Shown here: one piece after another, positions 19,555 through 28,033 of the stretch | Layout of the letters: every line of letters begins with the position of its first letter | Position numbering within the stretch: position 1 is the stretch's first letter | Source: JAICUY01 sp963716585 | Lineage (GTDB): Bacteria > Chloroflexota > Limnocylindria > QHBO01 | Reading direction: 5' to 3' | Assembly: GCA_963716585.1 (NCBI GenBank) | Contig: CAVQTN010000005.1 | Span: 62,001 to 126,000 of the forward strand | DNA length: 64,000 nt | Position numbers and translations under genes: made by a program | The notes under the pieces: model-generated | What the model was told of the DNA's origin: nothing | Databases searched by the model: none | What the model saw: the letters and a program-made list of their open reading frames with translations, nothing else

Positions 19555-21435
19555 TTGGGCACTCGGCGCGACCTGCGCAACCTCGCCATCATTGCCCACG
19601 TCGACCACGGGAAGACGACGTTGGTCGACGCGATGCTGCGCCAGACCGGCACGTTTCGCTCCAACGAAACGCTCGTCGACCGGGTCATGGATTCGATGGA
19701 TCTCGAACGCGAGAAGGGTATCACCATCCTGGCCAAGCAGACCACCGTGGACCACGAGGGCGTCCGGCTCAATATCGTCGACACTCCGGGCCATGCCGAC
19801 TTCGGTGGCGAGGTCGAGCGCTCCCTGCTCATGGTCGATGCCGTGCTGCTGCTGGTCGACGCCTCCGAGGGACCGCTGCCGCAGACCCGCTACGTCCTGC
19901 AGAAGGCGATGGCCCGCCGCCTGCCGGTGATCGTGGCGCTGAACAAGATCGACCGCAGCGACGCGCGACCCGCGCAGGTGCTCGACGACGTCTACGAGCT
20001 GTTCATCAACCTGGGTGCGGACGCGCAGCAGATCGAGTTTCCGGTCGTCTACACGAATGCCAAGGCGGGCACCGCCACGACCGACCTCGGTGTCCCGGGG
20101 ACCGACCTCCGTGCGCTGCTTGACCTGATGGTCAGCGTCACCCCGCCACCGACCTACACCGAGAATCATCCGCTGCAGCTGCTGGTGACGAACCTTGCGG
20201 CCAACGACTATGTCGGCCGCATGGCGGTCGGTCGCATCCGCAACGGCACCATCCGCGTGGGTCAGCGGGTGAGCGTGGTCCGCGACGAGCCGGACGCCGG
20301 CGACGGAGCTGTCGAGCCGGGACGCAGCGTGACCCTGCTCGGGACGGTCACTGCGCTGCAGACGGCGCACGGTGTCGATCGCGTCGACATCGGCGAGGCA
20401 GGCCCAGGCGAGATCGTCTCGGTGGCCGGGCTGCCGGAGGTGACGATCGGCGACACGCTGACGGACCCGGGCGATCCGCGCCCGTTGCCGCGTCTCGACG
20501 TCGACACGCCGACCCTGCGCATGACCTTCGGCGTCAACACCTCCCCGATGGCCGGCCGCGAGGGCCGCCACCTGACCTCGCGACAGATCAAGGCGCGGCT
20601 CGACCGGGAGGTGCTCGGCAACGTCTCGATCGAGGTGCAGCCGACCGAGTCGGCCGAGACGTTCGAGGTGCGCGGCCGCGGCGAGCTGCAGCTGGCGGTG
20701 CTCATCGAACAGATGCGCCGCGAAGGCTTCGAGCTGACGATCTCGCGGCCGGAGGTGATCCTGCGCTCGATCGACGGGGAGACCCAGGAACCCTACGAGC
20801 GCATCACGGTCGACATCCCACCGGAGTACATCGGGGTCGTGCAGCAGGCGGTCGCCGGCCGCCGCGGCCGGCTCGAGCAGATGAGCAGCGACGCCGACGG
20901 CCGCGCTCGCCTCGAGTTCATCATGCCGACGCGCGGACTCATCGGCTATCGCGGCCAGCTGCTCAGCGACACCCGCGGCACGGCGCTGCTGCACCAGCTG
21001 GGTGAGGGTTACGGGCCGTGGGCCGGCGAGGTCGTGCATCGGACCAGCGGCGTGCTGGTCGCAGATCGCAGCGGCGAGACGCGGGCCTACGCCCTGTCGA
21101 GCCTCGTCGAGCGCGGCGAGCTGTTCGTCGGCCCATCGGTCGAGGTCTACGAGGGCATGATCATCGGCGAGAGCGCGCGACCAGGCGACATGGACGTCAA
21201 CCCGACGAAGTCGAAGAAGCTGTCCAAGATGCGGACCCAGGCGACCGACGGCGACTACCGCATCTTCACGCCGCCGCGCCAGCTCACGCTCGAGTCGGCG
21301 ATCGAGTTCATCGCAGCCGACGAGCTCGTCGAGGTCACGCCGGCCTCCATCCGTCTGCGGAAGCGACTCCTACCACAGCACGATCGCCGTCGCGCGGCCG
21401 GCGCGGCGTACGAAGCACGCCAGGAGAGCAACTAG
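19555..21435 (+). CDS. typA: Ribosome-associated translational GTPase TypA/BipA
   Basis: TypA is an EF-G-like GTPase that binds the ribosome under stress. GTP motifs are AHVDHGKTT (about residues 10-18), DTPGHADF and NKID. The product includes domains II, III, V and the C-terminal TypA-specific domain (RGLIGYRGQLLSDTRGTA). TTG 19555 places RRDLRNLAIIAHVDHGK at the extreme N-terminus, as is normal for TypA; ATG 19507 would overlap the previous gene by 44 nt and add a non-conserved tail. The length of 626 aa matches the family. Confidence 0.93.
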   Translation: MGTRRDLRNLAIIAHVDHGKTTLVDAMLRQTGTFRSNETLVDRVMDSMDLEREKGITILAKQTTVDHEGVRLNIVDTPGHADFGGEVERSLLMVDAVLLLVDASEGPLPQTRYVLQKAMARRLPVIVALNKIDRSDARPAQVLDDVYELFINLGADAQQIEFPVVYTNAKAGTATTDLGVPGTDLRALLDLMVSVTPPPTYTENHPLQLLVTNLAANDYVGRMAVGRIRNGTIRVGQRVSVVRDEPDAGDGAVEPGRSVTLLGTVTALQTAHGVDRVDIGEAGPGEIVSVAGLPEVTIGDTLTDPGDPRPLPRLDVDTPTLRMTFGVNTSPMAGREGRHLTSRQIKARLDREVLGNVSIEVQPTESAETFEVRGRGELQLAVLIEQMRREGFELTISRPEVILRSIDGETQEPYERITVDIPPEYIGVVQQAVAGRRGRLEQMSSDADGRARLEFIMPTRGLIGYRGQLLSDTRGTALLHQLGEGYGPWAGEVVHRTSGVLVADRSGETRAYALSSLVERGELFVGPSVEVYEGMIIGESARPGDMDVNPTKSKKLSKMRTQATDGDYRIFTPPRQLTLESAIEFIAADELVEVTPASIRLRKRLLPQHDRRRAAGAAYEARQESN

Positions 21436-21533
21436 CTCCTCGCGGCGCTCACCTTCCTCAGCTGTCAGCCGACCCGCCCTTGCCCCGGCGGCGGCGCGCC
21501 GTGCCCCCCGACCAACGTACTGCCGAAAAGGCC

Positions 21534-21561
21534 TTGACGGGAAGGCGCTGGCCTGTATGAT
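21534..21561 (+). promoter_or_regulatory. dcw cluster promoter (sigma-A type)
   Basis: TTGACG (21534-21539), 16-nt spacer, TATGAT (21556-21561): the best two-part promoter in the window. Predicted start is about 21568, directly in front of the MraZ repeats. Confidence 0.65.
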
Positions 21562-21570
21562 GGCGCCCGG

Positions 21571-21610
21571 TGGTCCAAAATGGGGCCAAATGGGGATGAA
21601 TGGTGAAGCG
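21571..21610 (+). promoter_or_regulatory. MraZ operator: four TGG-type repeats at 10-bp spacing
   Basis: Four repeats begin at 21571, 21581, 21591 and 21601 (TGGTCCAAAA, TGGGGCCAAA, TGGGGATGAA, TGGTGAAGCG). In the bacteria studied, MraZ binds direct TGGGN repeats spaced by 5 nt upstream of its own gene, so this is a probable autoregulatory site. It lies within the predicted leader, between the transcription start and the mraZ ATG. Confidence 0.65.
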
Positions 21611-21618
21611 AGCGCTGG

Positions 21619-22068
21619 ATGGATCGAACCTCTTTCCTGACGGGCGAGTTCAGGCACGTGCTGGACGACCGAGGACGCGTCGCGGTCCCGGTGCGCTTCC
21701 GTTCGCGCCTGTCGCAGGGGGCCACCCTCGCGCGCTGGCTGGACGGCTGCCTGGCGATCTTCCCGGCCGACGCCTGGGAGGAGCTCGCCGAGAAGCTGCA
21801 GTCCTTGCCGACGACGAACGCGGCAGCGCGCCAGTTCGGTCGCTTCATGTCATCGGGGGCCGTCGAGGTCGAGCTCGACAAGCAGGGCCGCGTGCTGGTG
21901 CCGGGCTACCTGCGCGAGTACGCCCGGATCCGGAGTGGCGAGGTCGTCGTGGTGGGGGCTCTCAACCGGCTGGAGATCTGGGCGCCGGCGGCCTGGCAGC
22001 CGTATCGGTCGAAGATCGAGGACGAGCCGGAGGCCTTGGCCGAACACCTGGCCGACCTCGGTATCTAG
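21619..22068 (+). CDS. mraZ: Transcriptional regulator MraZ
   Basis: MraZ is a DNA-binding repressor of the division and cell wall cluster. The 149-residue product has two SpoVT/AbrB-like halves: residues about 1-55 (FLTGEFRHVLDDRGRVAVPVRF) and 77-125 (VEVELDKQGRVLVPGYLREYA), each with the D-x-x-GR-x-x-x-P signature. It starts the 17-kb dcw cluster and lies just downstream of four operator repeats, consistent with autoregulation. Confidence 0.95.
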   Translation: MDRTSFLTGEFRHVLDDRGRVAVPVRFRSRLSQGATLARWLDGCLAIFPADAWEELAEKLQSLPTTNAAARQFGRFMSSGAVEVELDKQGRVLVPGYLREYARIRSGEVVVVGALNRLEIWAPAAWQPYRSKIEDEPEALAEHLADLGI

Positions 22069-22162
22069 CGAGCCGTGACGCCATGACGCACGTCACGTCT
22101 TCGCCATTGATGCGTCTCCGGGCCGATCGGCCCGCCATCCGACCATTGAGGTGCAGCCGCAG

Positions 22163-23107
22163 ATGGGAGAAGGGCACCTGCCGGTCCTTGTCGACGAGGT
22201 CGTTGCCTCGTTGGCGCTTGGGCCCGGCAGCTCCGTCGCGGACTGCACGGTCGGGGGCGGTGGGCACGCCGAGCGGATGCTGGAGACCACGTCTCCCGAT
22301 GGTCGCCTGCTCGGCATCGATGCCGATCGGGCGGCCATCGCGGAGGCTCAACAGGCCCTGGCGCGCTTCGGCGATCGCGTGGTGCTGGTCCAGGCCAACT
22401 TCGAGTCCATCCTCGACGCAGCAACCGATGCCGGCTTCCTGCCGCTCGACGGCTGCCTCTTCGACCTGGGACTGTCCAGCTATCAGCTGGCCGATGCAGG
22501 GCGCGGCTTCTCGTTCGCGAGCGACGCGCCCCCGGACATGAGATTCGATGAAACCACAGGTCTCTCGGCACTCGACCTCATCGACCGTTCCTCGGAGCGA
22601 GAGCTCGCCGGAATGCTCGCGACGTTTGGTGAAGAGCGCCGTGCTGGCCGCATCGCGAAGGCGATCGTGGCGGCGCGTGCGGAGGGCCGCCTCGTGACCG
22701 CCGCCGACCTGGCCGCTGTCGTGGCCCGCGCCGCCCCGCAGCACCCGGGCCGCGCCGACGCCCGACGGATCCACCCCGCCACCCGGACGTTTCAGGCGCT
22801 GCGCATCGCCGTCAACCGCGAGCTGGAGGTGCTCGGCGCCGGGCTTGCCGGCGGACTCGCCGCGCTGCGCCCCGGCGGGCGGCTGGCCGTCATCAGCTAC
22901 CACTCGCTGGAGGATCGGATCGTCAAGCGCTTCATCGCGCGCGAGAGCCGCGACTGCGTCGAAGACCCATTGCCGCCGGTATGCACCTGCGGGCACCTCG
23001 CCCAGCTGCGCCCGATCGCCAGGCGCGGCATCACACCGGGCGCCGAGGAACTGCGGCGCAACCGGCGCGCACGCAGTGCTCGACTGCGGGTCGCCGAGAA
23101 GCTGTGA
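22163..23107 (+). CDS. rsmH: 16S rRNA (cytosine-1402 N4) methyltransferase
   Basis: RsmH (MraW) methylates C1402 of 16S rRNA using S-adenosylmethionine. The product has HLPVLVDEVVASL at the start, the SAM loop DCTVGGGGHAERML (about residues 29-42), FDLGLSSYQL, and the C-terminal VISYHSLEDRIVKRF. ATG 22163 is favoured because TTGAGGTG lies 7 nt upstream; GTG 22151 is an alternative with no Shine-Dalgarno. Second gene of the dcw cluster. Confidence 0.95.
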   Translation: MGEGHLPVLVDEVVASLALGPGSSVADCTVGGGGHAERMLETTSPDGRLLGIDADRAAIAEAQQALARFGDRVVLVQANFESILDAATDAGFLPLDGCLFDLGLSSYQLADAGRGFSFASDAPPDMRFDETTGLSALDLIDRSSERELAGMLATFGEERRAGRIAKAIVAARAEGRLVTAADLAAVVARAAPQHPGRADARRIHPATRTFQALRIAVNRELEVLGAGLAGGLAALRPGGRLAVISYHSLEDRIVKRFIARESRDCVEDPLPPVCTCGHLAQLRPIARRGITPGAEELRRNRRARSARLRVAEKL

Positions 23108-23123
23108 ACAGCGGAGGAATCGG

Positions 23124-23336
23124 ATGAGCAGAGGACGAGCTCGCCACCAGGCCAGCCGCCGTCGGATGTACAGCGCGCGGCAACGTGAGCTGCGCGAGCG
23201 ACGGACCATCGTGGTCGAGGAGGAACGCCACTGGCTCGGCGATGGTGTCGCCGCCATCGAGATCGAGGAAGGCCTCGACTTCGAGGCGCCAACGTCCTGG
23301 GGCGTTCGCCTGCGCGACCGCGCCAGCGCGGCCTGA
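23124..23336 (+). CDS. Small charged protein between rsmH and ftsL, 70 aa
   Basis: ATG 23124 has an excellent Shine-Dalgarno (GGAGGA, about 5 nt spacing) 17 nt after the rsmH stop, so translation is very likely. The product has a strongly basic first half (many Arg, no hydrophobic helix) and an acidic second half. No family recognised. Its position in the division cluster suggests a role in septum assembly or simply a lineage-specific passenger. It lies 13 nt before the ftsL-like gene. Confidence 0.65.
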   Translation: MSRGRARHQASRRRMYSARQRELRERRTIVVEEERHWLGDGVAAIEIEEGLDFEAPTSWGVRLRDRASAA

Positions 23337-23349
23337 GCGCCGCGCCAGG

Positions 23350-23763
23350 ATGGCAGTCATCGGCGCGCGGCCGGTCAGCGGGATCGGCATCCTGCGACCG
23401 CGGGTGCGCAGCCGGCCGCGCCCGGTCTCGATCGGCGCCCGATCAGGAGCGCTGCGACGGCGCCGCGAGATGAGTGGCATCCCGGGCCTCCTGGCGGTCA
23501 TCGCGGTCGCGGCCGGCCTGGCGCTTTTCTACCTGTCGCAGTCGAGCCATGTCGCGGCGACGGGCTACGAGATCGACGCTCTGCAGTCGCAGGTCGATCG
23601 GCTCGGACGCGAGCAGCAGCAGTTGATCCTGCGCATCGGCGCGGCCCGCTCGCCGGCACGCATCGAGGCCGAGGCGCGGACCCAGCTGCACCTGTCGCCG
23701 CTCGACAACGACGCGGTGAGCTTCGCCGCCTCGGCCGGCGTCGAAGACCACGCCACGCACTGA
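23350..23763 (+). CDS. FtsL/DivIC-like septum formation protein
   Basis: FtsL-type bitopic proteins join FtsQ and FtsI at the septum. The 137-residue product has a 40-residue Arg/Pro-rich cytoplasmic tail, one transmembrane helix (about residues 44-62, GLLAVIAVAAGLALFYL), then a coiled-coil heptad stretch (about 72-95, EIDALQSQVDRLGREQQQL), the architecture of FtsL. Identity rests on architecture and on position directly before ftsI; sequence similarity within this family is always low. Confidence 0.7.
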   Translation: MAVIGARPVSGIGILRPRVRSRPRPVSIGARSGALRRRREMSGIPGLLAVIAVAAGLALFYLSQSSHVAATGYEIDALQSQVDRLGREQQQLILRIGAARSPARIEAEARTQLHLSPLDNDAVSFAASAGVEDHATH

Positions 23764-23793
23764 TCCCGTAGATCGAACCAAACGGAGACACGC

Positions 23794-25620
23794 ATGCTCG
23801 CCAGGACCGACAGCCGAGTGAGGGCGCTCGTGCTTCTGATCGTCGCCTCGCTGCTGGCCATGGCGATCGGGGTGCGCCTGGCGTGGTGGCAGGTCGTCCA
23901 GCACGACTGGCTGGCGGGCATGGCGCTCAACCAGCTGGCCCAGCAGCAGATCATCCCCGCGGAGCGCGGCGAGATCCGCGACGCGAACGGCGTCCTGCTG
24001 GCGACGTCGGTCGACCTGCAGTCGATCTTCGCCACCCCCGCCACCTACGCCGATGCGACGCAGGCCCGCCGCGTCGCCGGCCAGCTGGCGCCGGTGCTCG
24101 GACTGGACACCGCCGGGCTGGCAAGGCAGCTCGCATCGCGGGACCCCTGGATCTGGCTCAAGCGCCGGGTCGCCCCCGCGGTGGCAGGTCGCGTTCGCGC
24201 GCTGAACCTCGCCGGCATCGGCATGATCCCCGAGACAAAGCGGGTCTACCCGGTCAGCGGTGCGTCGCCGAACAGCACCATCGCCGCGCAGGTACTCGGC
24301 TTTGTGAACGTCGACGGCCAGGGAAAGGCAGGCCTCGAGTATGCCGAGAACGCGCTGCTCGCCGGCCAGGCGGGATCGGTGACCGCCGAGGAGGATGTCG
24401 CCGGCCGGCGGATCGCCGACTCGGTCTTTCAGCTTCGCGACTCCACGAACGGGGCGGACGTCGACCTGACGATCGACGCCGGCCTGCAGCACATGCTCGA
24501 GACGTCGCTGTGGGAAACCTACCAGCGCAACCATGCCAAGGGCGTCACCGGCATCGTCATGGACGTCCGCACCGGCGCGATCAGGGCGATGGCCAACTAC
24601 CCGACCTTCAATGCCAACGACTACGCCCAGACGGACCCGTCGCTGTTCACCGATGCGGCCGTCAGCCGCCAGTACGAGCCCGGATCGGTGATGAAGGCAT
24701 TCACCATCTCGGCGGCACTGGACGCCGGGGCCATCAGCCTCACCGACACCTTCAGGGACGATAACAACCTGCGCATCGGCAACGTCCGCATCCAGAATGC
24801 GGATCGATATCAGTTCCCCTATGGCCACGGTGAGATCACGCCCGCCCAGGTGCTGAAGCTGTCGAACAACATCGGTGCGGCAAAGATCGGCCTCGCGCTG
24901 GGCGGACAGCGGCTCTACGACGCGTTCAAGCGCTTCGGCTTCGGGTCGCCGACCGGTATCGAGATTGCCGGTGAGGCGCCTGGCGTGGTGTGGGACCCCG
25001 CCGGCCCGCGAGGGTCGGGCGACCTGACCACTGCACAGAACTCGTTCGGGCAGGGCGTGTCGGTGACCGCCGTGCAGCTCGCCGCAGGTTACGCGGCGAT
25101 CGCCAACGGCGGCACGCTCGTCGCGCCGCATATCATCGCCGGCTGGACCGATGCCCAGGGCATCCATCACGATGCCAAGCTGGCGAACGGGCAACGCATC
25201 ATGCGCGCCGAGACGGCGCACACCGTGCTCGGCCTGCTCATCGGCGCGGTCGACGATGGCGTGGCAAGCCTGGCACAGGTGCCCGGCTACTCGATCGCCG
25301 GCAAGACCGGCACCGCGGAGGTGGCGGGGCCTGTCGCGACCAGGGTCCGTGATGGCGTCGACGCCAACGGGAAGGCGAAGTATCGGACGGTGACCCACTT
25401 CGAGTACGTCCACGGATGGATCGACTCGAGCTTCATCGGCATCATGCCCGCCAGCGACCCGCAGCTCGTGACGCTGATCCTCATCCATCGCCCCGCCACC
25501 TGGGGCCAGTACGTCGTCGCCGAGCGGCCGGACCAGGTCTTCCACAATCTCGCGCCGCAGATGTTCGACTACCTGGCCATCCCGCCGGACCGGCCTGCCT
25601 TGCCGGTGGCCGACAGGTGA
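23794..25620 (+). CDS. ftsI: Septal peptidoglycan transpeptidase (class B PBP), FtsI
   Basis: FtsI cross-links septal peptidoglycan. The 608-residue product has an N-terminal transmembrane anchor (about residues 11-29), a pedestal beginning PAERGEIRDANG, and the penicillin-binding transpeptidase domain with Ser 298 in SVMK, SNN at 357-359 and KTG at 504-506. CGGAGA precedes ATG 23794. No PASTA domains follow the transpeptidase. Downstream partner FtsW is encoded four genes on. Confidence 0.94.
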   Translation: MLARTDSRVRALVLLIVASLLAMAIGVRLAWWQVVQHDWLAGMALNQLAQQQIIPAERGEIRDANGVLLATSVDLQSIFATPATYADATQARRVAGQLAPVLGLDTAGLARQLASRDPWIWLKRRVAPAVAGRVRALNLAGIGMIPETKRVYPVSGASPNSTIAAQVLGFVNVDGQGKAGLEYAENALLAGQAGSVTAEEDVAGRRIADSVFQLRDSTNGADVDLTIDAGLQHMLETSLWETYQRNHAKGVTGIVMDVRTGAIRAMANYPTFNANDYAQTDPSLFTDAAVSRQYEPGSVMKAFTISAALDAGAISLTDTFRDDNNLRIGNVRIQNADRYQFPYGHGEITPAQVLKLSNNIGAAKIGLALGGQRLYDAFKRFGFGSPTGIEIAGEAPGVVWDPAGPRGSGDLTTAQNSFGQGVSVTAVQLAAGYAAIANGGTLVAPHIIAGWTDAQGIHHDAKLANGQRIMRAETAHTVLGLLIGAVDDGVASLAQVPGYSIAGKTGTAEVAGPVATRVRDGVDANGKAKYRTVTHFEYVHGWIDSSFIGIMPASDPQLVTLILIHRPATWGQYVVAERPDQVFHNLAPQMFDYLAIPPDRPALPVADR

Positions 25621-25626
25621 GGCTGC

Positions 25627-25632
25627 TAGACT
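25627..25632 (+). promoter_or_regulatory. -10 box (TAGACT) for murF and following genes
   Basis: TAGACT lies 26 nt before the murF GTG, immediately after the ftsI stop. A possible internal promoter of the dcw cluster. Confidence 0.35.
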
Positions 25633-25658
25633 CGGGCCGAACCACCACGGGGAAGCGC

Positions 25659-27050
25659 GTGCCTCCGTCGATCCGCCTCGAAGACCTGCTCACCGCCACC
25701 GGCGGTCAGCTCATCGGGCCGACGATCATCACCGAATTCACCGGCGCCGCCGTCGATTCTCGCCACGTCACCCCCGGCTGCTGCTTCGTGGCCCTGCGTG
25801 GGGAACGGGTCGACGGTCACGCGTTCGTCGATGAGGCCGTTCGCAATGGCGCCCACGTGGTCCTCGTCGAACGGCCGGTCAGCGTCAGCCGGCCCGCGGC
25901 GGTCGTGCAGGTGTCCGATGGCCTGCTGGCCCTCCAGGAGCTGGCCTCATGGTGGCGATCGCTGAGCTCGGCCAGGGTTGTGGGAATCACCGGCTCGACC
26001 GGCAAGACGATCGCGAAGGAGATCACCGCCGACGTGCTGGGGCGCTGCCTCGACGTCCTCCGCAGCGAAGGCAACCTGAACAGCGAGACCGGCCTGCCGA
26101 TGACCCTGCTGCGGCTCGAGCCGCGGCACCAGGCCGCCGTCCTCGAGATGAGCATGTACACGACCGGAGAGATCGCGCGGCTGGCCGAGATCGCCGTGCC
26201 GGAGATCGGCGTGGTCCTCGCCGTTCACCCCACGCACCTGCAGCGCGCGGGCAGCATCGAGGCCATCGCCCGTGCCAAAGCCGAGCTGCCAGCCGCGTTG
26301 CCACGCCAGGGGCTCGCCGTGCTCAACGCGGATGACCGGCGCGTGGCTGCCATGGACCGCCAGACGGCCGCGCGCGTCATCACCTTCGGGCTGGGCGACG
26401 CGGCAGACGTCCGGGCCACCGAGATCGAATCCCTCGGAATCCACGGCACCACCTTCGTCATGAACGCACCGTGGGGCACGCGGCGCATCGTCAGCGGTAC
26501 GCCGGGGCGGCACCTCGTGCCGCATGCTCTGGCAGCGGCGGCGGTGGGGCAGCATTTCGAGGTGCCGCTCGACGAGGTCGCAGCGGCCCTGGAGCAGGGC
26601 AGCCACGCGGAGCATCGCATGGCGATAGGCGAGTCGGCCGGCGGCGCAACGATCGTGGACGACACGTACAACGCGTCGCCCGTCAGCGTCGCGGCGGCAC
26701 TCGACTTCCTGGGCGAGACGCCGGTGCAGCTGGGGCGTCGCCGGCTGGCAATCCTCGGCGACATGCTCGAGCTCGGCCCCGACGAGGAACGGCTGCATCG
26801 CGAGATCGGCACAAAGGCGGCGCACCTGGTCGACGGGCTGCTGGCGGTCGGGGAGCGGGGCCGCTGGATCGCGGACGCGGCGCGCTCCGAAGGCCTGGCG
26901 AACATCGCGATCGCCGACGACGCCTCGGACGCGCTTGACCAGCTGCAGCGGACGCTGGCTCCCGGGCCGGGCGACCTGCTCCTGGTCAAGGCGTCGCGTG
27001 GCATTGGCCTCGAGACGGTGGTCGAAGCGCTCGAGGCCGGCTCGTGCTGA
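25659..27050 (+). CDS. murF: UDP-MurNAc-tripeptide--D-alanyl-D-alanine ligase
   Basis: MurF adds D-Ala-D-Ala to the cytoplasmic UDP-MurNAc-tripeptide. The 463-residue product shows DSRHVTPGCCFVAL in the N-terminal substrate domain, the ATP loop GITGSTGKT (about residues 109-117; the position after GKT is Ile rather than Thr), EMSMYTTGEI, and DDTYNASPVS in the C-terminal domain. GTG 25659 follows GGGGAAG. Its end overlaps mraY by 7 nt. MurE, which normally precedes murF, is missing from the cluster. Confidence 0.93.
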   Translation: MPPSIRLEDLLTATGGQLIGPTIITEFTGAAVDSRHVTPGCCFVALRGERVDGHAFVDEAVRNGAHVVLVERPVSVSRPAAVVQVSDGLLALQELASWWRSLSSARVVGITGSTGKTIAKEITADVLGRCLDVLRSEGNLNSETGLPMTLLRLEPRHQAAVLEMSMYTTGEIARLAEIAVPEIGVVLAVHPTHLQRAGSIEAIARAKAELPAALPRQGLAVLNADDRRVAAMDRQTAARVITFGLGDAADVRATEIESLGIHGTTFVMNAPWGTRRIVSGTPGRHLVPHALAAAAVGQHFEVPLDEVAAALEQGSHAEHRMAIGESAGGATIVDDTYNASPVSVAAALDFLGETPVQLGRRRLAILGDMLELGPDEERLHREIGTKAAHLVDGLLAVGERGRWIADAARSEGLANIAIADDASDALDQLQRTLAPGPGDLLLVKASRGIGLETVVEALEAGSC

Positions 27051-28024
27051 GCATCGTGATCGCGCTGCTGCTGGCCTTCGCCGGGGTGGTCCTGCTGGCG
27101 CCGCTGTACATCGGCCTCCTGCAGCGCCTCGGCTTTGGCAAGCAGATCCGCCTCGAAGGTCCCGAAGGCCACCAGAGCAAGGCCGGCACGCCGACCATGG
27201 GCGGCATGCTGCTGGTCGTGGTCGTCATGTTCCTGGCGATGGCCATGCGCATCGAGGATGTCTTCACCCTGACGCCGATGCTGGCACTGGTCGGCGTCGG
27301 CATCCTGGGAGCGATCGACGACTTCGTGAATGCCCGCACCGGGATCGGCGTGCGAGGCCGCTACAAGCTGGTCTGGCAGACGATCGTGGCGCTGCTCGCC
27401 GCGTTCTACCTGCAGCGTCATTTCCACGTGGATTCGCTCAACGTTCCGGGGATCGGCGATGTGGTCGTCGGTCCGGTCCTCTTCGTCCTCTTCGTCGCCT
27501 TCATCATCGTCGGCTCCAGCAACGCCGTGAACCTGACCGACGGCCTCGACGGCCTGGCCGGTGGCGTCCTCATCTTCAGCTTCGTCGCGTACCTGCTCAT
27601 CGCCCTGGTCGACGTGCCCGGGCTCAAGCTGGGACAGCCCAACCTGGCCGTCTTCTGCGCATTGATCATCGGGGGCCTGATGGGGTTCCTGTGGTTCAAC
27701 GTGCACCCCGCGCAGATCTTCATGGGCGACAGCGGCGCCCTCGGCCTGGGCGCGACGCTGGCGGTCGTCGCCACCATCACCACGCAGCTGCCGCTGCTGG
27801 CGGTGATCGGGGTCGTCTTCGTGGCGGTCACCCTGAGCGTCATCCTGCAGGTCGCCTCCTTCAAGCTGCGTGGCCGTCGCATCTTCCGCATGGCCCCGCT
27901 GCAGCACCACTTCGAACTGATCGGCTGGGCGGAGGAGAAGATCACCGTCCGCTTCTGGATCGTCTCGGCACTGGCGGGGCTGCTCGGCTTCAGCGTCTTC
28001 CTGACCAGCGTGCACGGGCTGTAA
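27044..28024 (+). CDS. mraY: Phospho-MurNAc-pentapeptide transferase MraY
   Basis: MraY makes lipid I at the membrane. The 326-residue product has about ten hydrophobic helices and the catalytic motifs: QSKAGTPTMGG (about residues 44-54), GAIDDFVNARTG with the Asp pair (about 88-99), NLTDGLDGLAGG (about 161-172) and the HH-containing APLQHHFE loop near residue 284. Start GTG 27044 overlaps the end of murF. Confidence 0.95.
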   Translation: MLSIVIALLLAFAGVVLLAPLYIGLLQRLGFGKQIRLEGPEGHQSKAGTPTMGGMLLVVVVMFLAMAMRIEDVFTLTPMLALVGVGILGAIDDFVNARTGIGVRGRYKLVWQTIVALLAAFYLQRHFHVDSLNVPGIGDVVVGPVLFVLFVAFIIVGSSNAVNLTDGLDGLAGGVLIFSFVAYLLIALVDVPGLKLGQPNLAVFCALIIGGLMGFLWFNVHPAQIFMGDSGALGLGATLAVVATITTQLPLLAVIGVVFVAVTLSVILQVASFKLRGRRIFRMAPLQHHFELIGWAEEKITVRFWIVSALAGLLGFSVFLTSVHGL

Positions 28025-28033
28025 CGGAAGCCC

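Noticed and set aside
19396..21039. 547-codon minus-strand frame opposite typA
   Set aside because: TypA on the plus strand has all GTPase motifs; the minus frame is a shadow.
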